A stretch of DNA of 64,000 nucleotides, taken from positions 62,001 through 126,000 of the forward strand of contig CAZOLI010000005.1 of assembly GCA_964580675.1 (NCBI GenBank). Direction: 5' to 3'. The notes under the pieces were generated by a model. The model did not search any database, was not told where the DNA came from, and saw only the letters and a program-made list of their open reading frames with translations. The stretch's first letter is position 1, and each line of letters starts with the position of its first letter. The position numbers and the translations under genes are program-made. The stretch is from CAZOLI01 sp964580675 (lineage in GTDB: Bacteria > Planctomycetota > MHYJ01 > CAYXQY01). Positions 44,741-52,919 of this stretch are shown piece by piece.

Positions 44741-44800
44741 TGTTGTTCCCGGTTGTTCCTTCTTGTTCCAGTTTCTTCCACAATCTACCACTCTATACCA
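44741..44800 (-). promoter_or_regulatory. MraZ operator: six 10-bp direct repeats
   Basis: On the minus strand six consecutive decamers begin TGGT, TGGT, TGGA, TGGA, AGGA and GGGA; on the plus strand CC recurs at 44748, 44758, 44768, 44778, 44788 and 44798. The 10-bp period matches known MraZ boxes (TGGGN repeats), which usually number three or four. The array sits immediately downstream of the -10 box, so bound MraZ would cover the start site. Confidence 0.75.
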
Positions 44801-44829
44801 CTTTTACAAATTATTAGTCGGTTTGTCAA
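44801..44829 (-). promoter_or_regulatory. sigma70 promoter of the dcw cluster
   Basis: Perfect -35 TTGACA (44824-44829), 17 bases, TAAAAG (44801-44806) on the minus strand, directly abutting the MraZ repeats. Confidence 0.65.
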
Positions 44830-44888
44830 ACGAATCATCTTTAGGGAATCCCACAGGTGAATGGTTCAAAAATGGAACAGCCCCGGAT

Positions 44889-44910
44889 TATTGCCAACAT
44901 ATTGGCAATA
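44889..44910. repeat. AT-rich inverted repeat
   Basis: TATTGCCAA-CATA-TTGGCAATA, 9-bp arms, between nth and mraZ. Ten bases from the next palindrome. Could be an operator or half of a tandem terminator. Confidence 0.5.
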
Positions 44911-44920
44911 TAAAAATAAC

Positions 44921-44938
44921 TGCTCAATATATTGAGCA
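44921..44938. repeat. perfect 18-bp palindrome, possible nth-operon terminator
   Basis: TGCTCAATATATTGAGCA is an exact palindrome. On the minus strand it is followed by GTTATTTTTA, so it could terminate the nth operon, but the stem is AT-rich and nearly loop-free. A dimeric repressor site is an alternative. Bases 44940-45102 hold nothing else. Confidence 0.5.
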
Positions 44939-45102
44939 AAGCCGGAAAGAGGAACGAACCGAAAATGGCGTGGAGTTCATTTCTTCGTCCGATAAAAACA
45001 CGGTGTTCCCGGTTCATATTTCCCATATCGTCCCACAGCGGGGGGACGCTCAAGGAATGGGTGTGGAAGGTTGTGGGGAAGGGTTCGAACAATTATAAAT
45101 AT

Positions 45103-46014
45103 TTAGGCTTCCACCTGTTTTACCACAAGGTCTTCTCCGTTTATGTCCATGCGGTAGTAAGGGCAAATGGACCGGAGAAAACAGTTTTCACAGTCCGGGT
45201 TTCGCGCCGTGCAGACCTCTCGCCCGAAGGAAAGAAGATTGTGATGGAGGCTGTATCCTTTGCCATCCGGGAGAATCTGATGGAGTTCACGGTGTGTTTT
45301 GTTTCGACTTTTGCTCTGCTCCACAATCCGAAGCCGATTCATCACTCGATGAACATGGGTGTCCACCGGACAGATATCGAATTCGGTGGCCTCCATGAGA
45401 GTAACCGCGGCTGTTTTGGTCCCGATGCCTTTAATATCGGAAAGAACCGCAAGCGGATCACTTCCATCCGCTTTCTCAAGTGCATCTTCCAGACTGTATG
45501 AGTCGGTGTTCTGATATACCCACTCCAGCACCCTCCTGATGGCGGTGGTTTTTGAGGCCTGCAGACCGCAGACGCTAATGGCGTCCTCGATCCGTGCATC
45601 ATCGGCTGTACGAACTCGGTCCCAATCCGGCGAGGGAAAGGAGTCCGCCACCTGTGCCATGCGCAACTCCACGGAATCAATGTTGCCCTCCTCGTCGCGG
45701 GGAAGTTGAACCCGTTCGGGAGACGCACTGTCGGCCGGCGAAAAGGATTGAAGCAGGTTTTCGTATGCCTGCAGTGCGTTTGGATCCGTGGTGTTCTGAC
45801 TGAGAACTGTCAGTACAATGACCTGAAGGGCGTCACGAGGGCCGGGATGTATGGGAGTGCCGAGATTTGCCTCAAGAAGCTCAATGACCTTTTCCAGGCG
45901 AGAATCATTTCGCTGCAACCATCGATTCGCCTCTTTGCCGGGTTCCTCCGGTTCGGTTCGAAAGGATCGACTCCCGGATTCCTGTTGTTCGAGCTGGGGA
46001 TTCTGAGAACTCAT
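45103..46014 (-). CDS. nth: endonuclease III-like DNA glycosylase/AP lyase
   Basis: Base-excision repair enzyme. 303 aa, about 90 longer than E. coli Nth, mainly from an acidic N-terminal extension and an insert after LLQSFSPAD. HhH motif IKGIGTKTAAV contains the catalytic Lys; VDTHVHRVMNRL contains the catalytic Asp. The iron-sulfur loop CTARNPDCENCFLRSIC has the exact C-x6-C-x2-C-x5-C spacing. Its ATG overlaps the preceding stop (ATGA), so it is translated with the ABC operon. Confidence 0.93.
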   Translation of the reverse strand: MSSQNPQLEQQESGSRSFRTEPEEPGKEANRWLQRNDSRLEKVIELLEANLGTPIHPGPRDALQVIVLTVLSQNTTDPNALQAYENLLQSFSPADSASPERVQLPRDEEGNIDSVELRMAQVADSFPSPDWDRVRTADDARIEDAISVCGLQASKTTAIRRVLEWVYQNTDSYSLEDALEKADGSDPLAVLSDIKGIGTKTAAVTLMEATEFDICPVDTHVHRVMNRLRIVEQSKSRNKTHRELHQILPDGKGYSLHHNLLSFGREVCTARNPDCENCFLRSICPYYRMDINGEDLVVKQVEA

Positions 46015-47705
46015 TCTTCGCCATCCGAATCACCACCGCTGCCGGATCCGGATTCTTCCTGTTTCCCATCCGTGGATCCGCCATTTTCGCCATCGTCCGA
46101 TCCTGAACGTTTCTGTTCCTCGGTGGTGTCCGGGTCGTTTTCCTGCTGTTCCTCGCCGTTTTTGGTCTTTTTTTCTTTATTTTTGTCCGACGACGTCTCC
46201 GATTCCTCCTCCCCGGACTGATCCTCTTCCTTCCCGTCTCCTTCGTTTCCGGCACGAGGCAATCCGGCGGGGCCTCTATTTTCCTCCTCTTTCTTCTCCT
46301 TCTCCGTTTTGATCAGGTCCGCGGGATCGGAAATGTTCTCGTAATCCGAATCGCTGATTTTATACACGGGGATCCGGTACATGGTCTCGCCTTCACCAAA
46401 GATGTCCTCCAGGTTTGCCTGCTGTGACTGTTTGAGCAGACGGCTTGCGAATACCGTTTCTGACTGTTCCTGGTCCCCATCTTTTCCGCCGTCCTGTGCC
46501 TGTTCCTCCGGAACCGTGCCGAAGAAAAGGCGGTCCATGAACCCGACAAATTTTTTCTGGGGGTTCCACATACCGAGATACACAATAACGGTGGGGCGGT
46601 CCAGACCACGGGTTTTCAATTTGTTTTTCGGAATTTTCCGCTGTTCCTGCGGAATTTTAAACGGCGGCATAACCTCCTCCGCCTTAAACTCCTTCATGGT
46701 GTTAAACAGAGAACTAACGGCTGTTTGGTCCACGTCTTCCTCCCGACCAAACCGGTCCTTGTCCAGAGCACGGTATCCGCGACCCAGCTGGATCGCCTGT
46801 TGAAAATCCGCGACCTTCAAGGTCCAGTCGGTAAATGTATTTTCGTCACCGTCATCACCGTTTTCCTCGTCCTGCCCGTTCCCGCTTTCCTCTGTTTTCT
46901 CTCTTCGATAAACCACGTACAGCCTGGCGTTTCGTTGATCGTGAACGGCCATACAGTTCACGTCCTGGTCCTCGAAGTTCACGATTTCGCGGGAAAGCCA
47001 GTCCTGCGGGTTCAGAGACACCTCGGGAAAATCCACTTTTCCGAGGCGGACTTCAAAATTACCCGTTTCTTCGGACGGGCGAAAGTAGTAGCGAAATTTG
47101 TCCGGCTCCTGATCCTCCTGATCCTCCTCTTCCTCGGATTCTCCATCACCGTCCACAAGTTCCCGGGAACTCTTCTTGTTCTGCCGGGAGGAAAATTCCG
47201 TTTCTTCGTTGCCCAGGCGTATTTCATGAATGGTTTTGCCGTTTTTGTCTCGGAGAGTGATGTGTGTACCCGAAGATTCGTCCAGGCCGAACCGCTCAAG
47301 GTGGTCCCGGGATTCACTTCGGACTTCTCCCCGTCGGAGCTCCCGTAGGTGAGTGAGTATTCGATCACTGACCAGATTTCGGCGGACCTCGTAATTGTGA
47401 TAACTGGCAATTTTCCAGTTGCCCCGCACTTCCGGACTGAAGTGTCCCTCGGTTTCCTTTTCTTCCGTCTTCTTTTTCTTCTTTTCCTGATTCTGATCCT
47501 CCTTTCGCTGGAGCCGAAGGGTTTTGTCCCCCCGGTTGACTTCTATTTCCTGAATTTCCCCCACCGGAAGGTCCGGAAACGCAAGCTGGTCTGCGGAATC
47601 GGAGGTGATGTCGTCGGTGGTGCCGGTGGAACTTCCTCCTATAAAGTACACACCGACGGCCACGACAAGAAGTACCACTTCGAACAAAATGAGCTTGTAT
47701 CGCAT
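46011..47705 (-). CDS. DUF4340 domain membrane-anchored protein
   Basis: 564 aa. One N-terminal membrane helix (LILFEVVLLVVAVGVYF), then a periplasmic chain with the DUF4340 pattern: EIQEIEVNRGDKTLRLQR, NWKIASYHNYEVRRNLVSDR and LERFGLDESSGTHITLRDKN. The last 110 residues are a disordered Glu/Asp/Ser/Gly-rich tail. DUF4340 proteins accompany GldF/GldG-type ABC exporters; their role is not known. Confidence 0.88.
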   Translation of the reverse strand: MRYKLILFEVVLLVVAVGVYFIGGSSTGTTDDITSDSADQLAFPDLPVGEIQEIEVNRGDKTLRLQRKEDQNQEKKKKKTEEKETEGHFSPEVRGNWKIASYHNYEVRRNLVSDRILTHLRELRRGEVRSESRDHLERFGLDESSGTHITLRDKNGKTIHEIRLGNEETEFSSRQNKKSSRELVDGDGESEEEEDQEDQEPDKFRYYFRPSEETGNFEVRLGKVDFPEVSLNPQDWLSREIVNFEDQDVNCMAVHDQRNARLYVVYRREKTEESGNGQDEENGDDGDENTFTDWTLKVADFQQAIQLGRGYRALDKDRFGREEDVDQTAVSSLFNTMKEFKAEEVMPPFKIPQEQRKIPKNKLKTRGLDRPTVIVYLGMWNPQKKFVGFMDRLFFGTVPEEQAQDGGKDGDQEQSETVFASRLLKQSQQANLEDIFGEGETMYRIPVYKISDSDYENISDPADLIKTEKEKKEEENRGPAGLPRAGNEGDGKEEDQSGEEESETSSDKNKEKKTKNGEEQQENDPDTTEEQKRSGSDDGENGGSTDGKQEESGSGSGGDSDGEE

Positions 47706-47711
47706 GGTGTG

Positions 47712-49613
47712 TTACTCCTCCTCCTGAATTTTCGTTTCCTTGCGGCGAATGGTTAACAGAACCCATCGAACAAGGCCGAGAAGCACGACGAGAAATGGGG
47801 AAAGCCCCAGCATCACCGTTTGATACACAAACTTCTGGCCCTCATTGAGATCCTTCAACTTCGGGGTTACCGTTTTTTCGGATTTCAGGTTCTTGAGCTC
47901 CTCGGGATTTTTGCCGAGATACTCCGCCAGATTCTGTACAAATTTTCGATTCGGAAGGTCCTGTTCCTTTTTAATAAAGTTGTTATAAATGCCTCCCATT
48001 TGCTTTATGCTAAACAGATCCGTGTCCCCGAACACCACCAGATCATTGTCTTCCACCTTCTTTACGACCTCCGGGCCATTTTCGGCGGGCCACGGTTTCG
48101 TCTTCTCCCCCTCCTCCTTCCCGTTATTTGGTGATCCTTCTGCCCCACCGCCGTTGTCCGATCCGGACGGACGGAACGATTCCGGAATTTTGTCCCGTGA
48201 ATCGTAAAAGGTCGAAAAGGAGCCCTCCAGGTGGGCCGCCAGATGATGTTTCGCTTTTTGTTCCTCCGGTATATCCCCGAAGGTAAAACCGAAAATGTTG
48301 CTCCGGAATTCATTTACAGCCCGCGGCCCCGTTCCGGACGGTTCAAGTTCAACCCCGAACTCCTCCGTACCGAACCATGGTGTGTACTTTACGTCATCCG
48401 ATTTCTCGTCGGAGGGTTTTACACTTCGAGCTATCATCGTCATCAGTCCACTCGTTCGGCGAACGAACGGGGGGGTATTCTTGCTTCCCAATTCCGGCCG
48501 GGCCAGGAAGACAATCGGTACCGATCGTTTGACGGGTTTTCTGACGCCGATCTCCCGACCTCCAACTTTCTTGGTGACCATTTTGTACCTCGTTAATTTT
48601 ACGTCGGTTGGAGCAATGAGTATTTTTGACGACGCCGAGAGCCCGTATCCTTCAAGTGCGTCCTCGAAGCCGGACTGTATGAATCCCATCCGCTCTTTTG
48701 ACCGGCGGCGCATCATCATCCCTCCTCTCATGGAAGGTTTCCGTCCCATCCGGTCAATGCCCAGAACCACCGATCCGCCTTTCATGATGAACTGATCCAG
48801 GGCAAACCGGTCCGACGCCGGTATCTTTCGGTTGGCCAGCACAAACAGCACATCGATCGTGTCCTCCTTCCGCGGATCCGGAAACTGTTCCCCTTTTTCC
48901 AGGTAAATACGTTTCACCGGTCCCACTTTCCGAAGTTCTTCTTCAAGGTCGGTGAAGGAACGCTCGTCCGGCGACCGTGTCATCTGCGGGCGGCTTCCCC
49001 TTCTCCGGCTTCTCGAAAGTGATTTTTTCGGAGGTACGTAGACGCCGATTCGGATTAACTTCGGTTTGTGGGCGTAAAGAATGTCCCGGGTCAGCTGATT
49101 TTCGAGGTTGGCAACCGAATGAACCCTGTTGATCACTTTCGTCGTATCCCGGTACGTCATGCGAATGGAGGAGATGAAACGGTAACTCGTCGTTTTCCCC
49201 TTTCGTTCAATTTCTTCAAACGAGGAAAGCACTCCTTGGGTGGACATCTCATCCCGGACGTCTTCGCTTAACCGCCGCTCGCCCTCCGCGGGATTCACGA
49301 CGTTCAACTTCATGTTCGGGCCCGTCGTGGATCTGTACAGCCGAAGCAATGCGGTCACTTTGTCCCGAAGGTTCTGATACTGAGGGGTGGGCGGCATCAA
49401 CTGATCCGTTACGTAGTACGTAATGGTAATGGGATCCTCGATTTTGTCCAGCACATTTCTGGTGGGCTCCTGCAGTTCCATGTATCCCTTTCCCGAGAAA
49501 TCCTTGCTTACCGTGGATTGCTCGGCCCCGAGATTCAGAAACACGAGAATGCCGACGAGGAGCACAACCGTCGTCACGTGATCCGCAACAGTTTTTGCTT
49601 TTCGTTCGTTCAT
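47712..49613 (-). CDS. GldG-like ABC transporter auxiliary protein
   Basis: 633 aa with membrane helices at the N-terminus (VTTVVLLVGILVFLNLG) and C-terminus (MLGLSPFLVVLLGLVRWVLL) and a large extracytoplasmic part of the GldG/ABC_transp_aux type (ITITYYVTDQLMPPTPQYQN, LKLNVVNPAEGERR-like segments, LARPELGS). Gld names come from gliding Bacteroidetes, but homologues occur in many non-gliding bacteria, so motility is not implied. Six bases before the DUF4340 gene. Confidence 0.88.
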   Translation of the reverse strand: MNERKAKTVADHVTTVVLLVGILVFLNLGAEQSTVSKDFSGKGYMELQEPTRNVLDKIEDPITITYYVTDQLMPPTPQYQNLRDKVTALLRLYRSTTGPNMKLNVVNPAEGERRLSEDVRDEMSTQGVLSSFEEIERKGKTTSYRFISSIRMTYRDTTKVINRVHSVANLENQLTRDILYAHKPKLIRIGVYVPPKKSLSRSRRRGSRPQMTRSPDERSFTDLEEELRKVGPVKRIYLEKGEQFPDPRKEDTIDVLFVLANRKIPASDRFALDQFIMKGGSVVLGIDRMGRKPSMRGGMMMRRRSKERMGFIQSGFEDALEGYGLSASSKILIAPTDVKLTRYKMVTKKVGGREIGVRKPVKRSVPIVFLARPELGSKNTPPFVRRTSGLMTMIARSVKPSDEKSDDVKYTPWFGTEEFGVELEPSGTGPRAVNEFRSNIFGFTFGDIPEEQKAKHHLAAHLEGSFSTFYDSRDKIPESFRPSGSDNGGGAEGSPNNGKEEGEKTKPWPAENGPEVVKKVEDNDLVVFGDTDLFSIKQMGGIYNNFIKKEQDLPNRKFVQNLAEYLGKNPEELKNLKSEKTVTPKLKDLNEGQKFVYQTVMLGLSPFLVVLLGLVRWVLLTIRRKETKIQEEE

Positions 49614-49634
49614 GTCAGTGGTTGAATAAGGAAC

Positions 49635-50477
49635 TCAGGAGGTATATTTCCAGTTACGGAGAACGGTATGATTTAGAAACAGGAAGAACACCATCAGGGA
49701 AAAGAAGTACACGACGCTTTTTACGTGAAGCACCCCTTCCGCAATGCGGCGAAAATGAGGCCCCAGGCTAACGTATGATACAAATCGAACGACGGCGGGC
49801 CACTCCTGATGGATAAAATCGAGTATTCGTTCGTTCCCGAGAAATGTGAGCAGACCGCACGCGAACAGTGTCACGATAAATGCCAGAATCTGATTTCGGA
49901 AGAGGGAGGAAATGTACGTACCTATGGCCACCAGCGCCCCACTTAAGAGCAGGGTACCCAGATACCCCCCCCAGACCGCTCCCCAGTTCAGCCCCTGACC
50001 CTGAACGGCGAGGTTATCGACGATGATGGGAATGGGCAGGGTAAAAATAACGGCAATCGTGATAAACGACCAGGCACCAAAAAACTTGCCCAGCACAATT
50101 TCGGACAATCGGAGAGGCAACGTGGTAAGCACCTCGATGGTACCGGTGTTTCGTTCCTCCGCCCAGAGCCGCATGGTAATCGCCGGCACGAGAACCACAA
50201 ACAGCCATGGAAACCAGGAGAAAAACGGGGCAACCGAAGCTTCTCCCCGGGCGAAGAAGTCCTCGACGAAAAGAAACAGAGAACCGGATCCAAGCAAAAA
50301 TGCGGTGATGAACACATAAGCAATGGGGGAGCTGAAGTACGCCCCGAGTTCACGCTTCCAGATTTCCCAGGTGTGTCGGACGCCCGATCCTACGGCGGAA
50401 AGACGAACCGGGGCCACACGTTTTCCGGAACGCTGTTCCGTTCCGGCTGCTTCTGCTGTTGACGTTTCGTCGTTCAT
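49635..50477 (-). CDS. ABC-2 type permease (GldF-like)
   Basis: 280 aa from MNDETSTAEA; an upstream frame is ignored because the ATG overlaps the ATPase stop (ATGA). About six membrane segments (AYVFITAFLLGSGSLFLFVE, FVVLVPAITMRLWAEER, LALSGALVAIGTYI-type helices, FSLMVFFLFLNHTVL). The signature AITMRLWAEERNTGTIEVL and LPLRLSEIVLGKF are typical of ABC-2 permeases paired with GldG. Confidence 0.92.
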   Translation of the reverse strand: MNDETSTAEAAGTEQRSGKRVAPVRLSAVGSGVRHTWEIWKRELGAYFSSPIAYVFITAFLLGSGSLFLFVEDFFARGEASVAPFFSWFPWLFVVLVPAITMRLWAEERNTGTIEVLTTLPLRLSEIVLGKFFGAWSFITIAVIFTLPIPIIVDNLAVQGQGLNWGAVWGGYLGTLLLSGALVAIGTYISSLFRNQILAFIVTLFACGLLTFLGNERILDFIHQEWPAVVRFVSYVSLGPHFRRIAEGVLHVKSVVYFFSLMVFFLFLNHTVLRNWKYTS

Positions 50478-51445
50478 GAACGTTCCTGCTGGGTTAATCT
50501 CGCAAAGATCTCTTCGAGACTCGGCTGTTCGGGCGCAATTTCCGTCGCTTCCCAATCATTTTCCCGGGCAAGTCCAAACAATCTTCCACCCGCTTCCTCC
50601 GTCCGCTCATCATCAAGTGAAATGCGAAATCTGGCCACGCGTCCATCTCCCCGTCCGTTCTGTTTTTCCGTGCCCTCCATCACGGACGACACAAATTCCT
50701 GTTCTTCCAGAACAGACCGTACGGTCTCCACATCAAGGTGATCATTCAGTGACACGGAAAAACGCACCGTGTCATCGCCATGAGCCTTCCGCAGATCTTC
50801 CTGTGATCCATCCGCCACAATAGATCCTTCGTTGATAATGATGATTCGGTCACAGAGTGCCGTTACTTCCTGAAGTATGTGTGTGGAGAGAAACACGGTA
50901 TGCTCCTCCCCCACCTCTCGGATCAACTTGCGGAAATCAAGAATTTGATTGGGGTCAAGACCGGTTGTGGGTTCGTCAAGTATCAAAAATTCAGGATCGT
51001 GCAGAAGGGCCTGAGCAAGTCCCACTCGCTGCTTGTATCCCTTGGACAGGTGAGCAATCGGACGGTGAAGCTGATCCAAAATGCCGCACCGTTCCGAAAT
51101 ATTTTTTATTTGTTCCGTGGCAGTGTCCGAGGCGATATCCCGGGTACCGGCAATAAACTGAAGGTACTTCACCACGTCCATGTCATTATAGAGAGGGGAA
51201 AATTCCGGGAGGTATCCCAGATGCCTCCGGGCTTCCACGGACTCCTCGATGATGTCGTGGCCCGCAATGTTTACGGTGCCCCGATCCGGGTGTATGTAAC
51301 CGGTGATCACCCGGAGTGCCGTTGTTTTGCCCGCGCCGTTGGGCCCGAGCAAGCCGACAATTTCCCCCTGTTCAATGTCGAATGACACATTGTCCACGGC
51401 GGTGATGTCACCGTAGGTCTTCGTTATATTGTTTACGTTAATCAT
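50474..51445 (-). CDS. ABC transporter ATP-binding protein (GldA-like)
   Basis: 323 aa. Walker A GPNGAGKTTA, Q-loop region YLPEFSPLYNDM, signature LSKGYKQRVGLAQALLHDP, Walker B FLILDEPTTGLDPNQ, H-loop LSTHILQEV. The C-terminal 90 residues form the accessory domain common to ABC-2 exporters (VRFSVSLNDHLDVETVRSVL). Together with the permease, GldG-like and DUF4340 genes it forms one exporter of unknown substrate. Confidence 0.94.
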   Translation of the reverse strand: MINVNNITKTYGDITAVDNVSFDIEQGEIVGLLGPNGAGKTTALRVITGYIHPDRGTVNIAGHDIIEESVEARRHLGYLPEFSPLYNDMDVVKYLQFIAGTRDIASDTATEQIKNISERCGILDQLHRPIAHLSKGYKQRVGLAQALLHDPEFLILDEPTTGLDPNQILDFRKLIREVGEEHTVFLSTHILQEVTALCDRIIIINEGSIVADGSQEDLRKAHGDDTVRFSVSLNDHLDVETVRSVLEEQEFVSSVMEGTEKQNGRGDGRVARFRISLDDERTEEAGGRLFGLARENDWEATEIAPEQPSLEEIFARLTQQERS

Positions 51446-51464
51446 AGATTTCCAAACCTATTTG

Positions 51465-51632
51465 TTACGACTGGGAGATGACACCGCAACCTCCGGTTTT
51501 TCCACAGGTCATGACCGGTTGATCCATGATCTTTTCCGACTCAAGCATGGGTCTCTTATACTGCATTTTTTCCTCTTCCCGTTCCTTCTCCTCTTCCGAA
51601 GACCCATTATTTCGTACTGAGGCCGAAGACAT
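51465..51632 (-). CDS. 55-aa peptide with a TCGKTGGCG motif heading the ABC operon
   Basis: Reads MSSASVRNNGSSEEEKERE at the start and ends with MDQPVMTCGKTGGCGVISQS. AGGAGAGG lies nine bases before the ATG, its stop is 19 bases before the ATPase start, and a good promoter lies 100 bases upstream, so it is very likely real. The first half is a charged helix; the end carries Cys-Gly-Lys-Thr-Gly-Gly-Cys, which could bind metal, form a disulfide or be a modification site. No hydrophobic segment, so cytoplasmic unless exported by the ABC system. No family recognised. Confidence 0.75.
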   Translation of the reverse strand: MSSASVRNNGSSEEEKEREEEKMQYKRPMLESEKIMDQPVMTCGKTGGCGVISQS

Positions 51633-51734
51633 GTTCAGATACCTCTCCTGTTTGAAACCGGATTAATGTTTGAGAGTGGGAATTCGAACAAAATCCGCAT
51701 CCGACATCCCGACAGGGGATGAACTCGGACAATT

Positions 51735-51763
51735 TTTATATCAAATTAAATCAATTGATGCAA
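51735..51763 (-). promoter_or_regulatory. sigma70-type promoter of the ABC operon
   Basis: TTGCAT (51758-51763), 17 bases, TATAAA (51735-51740) on the minus strand, in an AT-rich island. The leader of about 95 bases to the 55-aa gene contains a small hairpin (CATCCC/GGGATG). The rest of 51764-51916 holds nothing I can support. Confidence 0.55.
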
Positions 51764-51916
51764 CTAATGAGCCTGTTGCACGAACGCGATATGGCTACAG
51801 CGGCCTGTTTCCGGGAAGGTAAAGGAATTAAGAAAAGGAGGCGATGTCAAAAGTCCATCTCCGACGACGTCGGACGCCGAGGTTCCCCGGAAAATGGGCC
51901 ATCCCGGAAGGGCCTG

Positions 51917-51943
51917 GCGACACCGGGTCGCCTCCGGTGTCGC
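51917..51943 (-). terminator. 10-bp perfect inverted repeat ending the PDZ operon
   Basis: GCGACACCGG/CCGGTGTCGC with a 7-base loop, 13 bases after the last PDZ gene. Very stable, but followed only by CAGGCCCTTCC, so no classical T tract. Position argues for a terminator. Confidence 0.6.
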
Positions 51944-51956
51944 TTCTCCTCGGCGA

Positions 51957-52913
51957 TTACTTCATCCGGATGGTAATGATTTTTGTGCGATGGTTTCGCT
52001 TGATAATCGCTCTTACCGACGCCCCTTTCGACTGATTCGTCCATATTCGATCCAGCGTCCGAACACTATCAACGAGTTGACCGTCAAGATACATCAATCG
52101 GTCTCCTTCCTGAAGATCCGAATGAGCCGCCGTGGATTTTTCCTTGATGTTCGTAATGACCAAACCCTTCTGGCCGGCTACGGTTTTCGCCTCAATCCCC
52201 GTCTTTTTTGACTTCTTTTTCTCACCGGATTTTTCGGCCCGGTTCTTTGCCTGACGACGGATCCTCGATTTTATGGAGCGTCTTTTGTTTTTGTCTTTGG
52301 CAGCCAGTGTCAATCGAACAAGATGACGTGATTTTCCGTCGCGAATTTTTAGCCGGACCCGGTCCCCGGGATTCATGTTCTTAATGATGTTTACCGCTTC
52401 CTTAACGTTACGAACCTGCTTTCCATTTATGTGCGTAATGACATCCCCCGTCCGGAGGTTGGAAACATCCGCGGGTGTTCCTCTCTTAATGCGATTTACC
52501 GAAACACCGTTTCCCAGAGAGGATTCGTCAAGATTGGCTCCCAGATAGGCGACGTCTCCGTCATCATCCTCGTCATGTGTCTTTGCTTTCTCCCGCTTTA
52601 TGCGCTCCTTGATTTCACGAACGATTACGTGACATCGCCAGATAAAATCCGGTGAAGTTTCATCATCCAGAAGCTGATTCCGGATTTCCTTCAGGGCGGA
52701 TCGGCCCCTGTTTATTAACTTTTCCGTGGCCTGCTGACGCCGTTCGAACGAAGGTGACCGGAGGTGCTCTACAAGCGAGGCCACACGTGAATTGGAGCTG
52801 GTGTCTTCGTTTTCTTTCCGATCCTCCTGAGCCCCTAACGGGAGGAGAAGGAGAAATACCGGAAGAAAAAGAACGAAGACGCAGGGGGACAAATACCGTT
52901 TATTATGTATCAT
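51957..52913 (-). CDS. exported HEAT-like and double-PDZ protein
   Basis: 318 aa. Signal peptide (CVFVLFLPVFLLLLPLGAQ), a helical HEAT-like segment at about 45-105 (SPSFERRQQATEKLINRGRS), then PDZ 1 at about 121-205 (AYLGANLDES, GTPADVSNLRTGDVITHING) and PDZ 2 at about 238-315 (GLVITNIKEKSTAAHSDLQE). The linker is very basic (NKRRSIKSRIRRQAKNR). No catalytic domain, so it is a binding protein. Its ATG is six bases after the upstream stop; a TTG one codon earlier is possible. Last gene of the sigma-factor operon. Confidence 0.88.
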   Translation of the reverse strand: MIHNKRYLSPCVFVLFLPVFLLLLPLGAQEDRKENEDTSSNSRVASLVEHLRSPSFERRQQATEKLINRGRSALKEIRNQLLDDETSPDFIWRCHVIVREIKERIKREKAKTHDEDDDGDVAYLGANLDESSLGNGVSVNRIKRGTPADVSNLRTGDVITHINGKQVRNVKEAVNIIKNMNPGDRVRLKIRDGKSRHLVRLTLAAKDKNKRRSIKSRIRRQAKNRAEKSGEKKKSKKTGIEAKTVAGQKGLVITNIKEKSTAAHSDLQEGDRLMYLDGQLVDSVRTLDRIWTNQSKGASVRAIIKRNHRTKIITIRMK

Positions 52914-52919
52914 CAATAC

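Noticed and set aside
44741..44800. Decamer array considered as a CRISPR or satellite repeat
   Set aside because: Units are 10 bp without spacers and lie exactly where an MraZ operator is expected.
45084..45093. GGTTCGAAC, resembling a tRNA T-loop
   Set aside because: No acceptor, D or anticodon stem can be built around it.
46011..51445. Gld-like genes considered as a gliding-motility system
   Set aside because: Only the ABC components are present; the adhesins and motor genes of gliding are not here, and such exporters occur widely in non-gliders.
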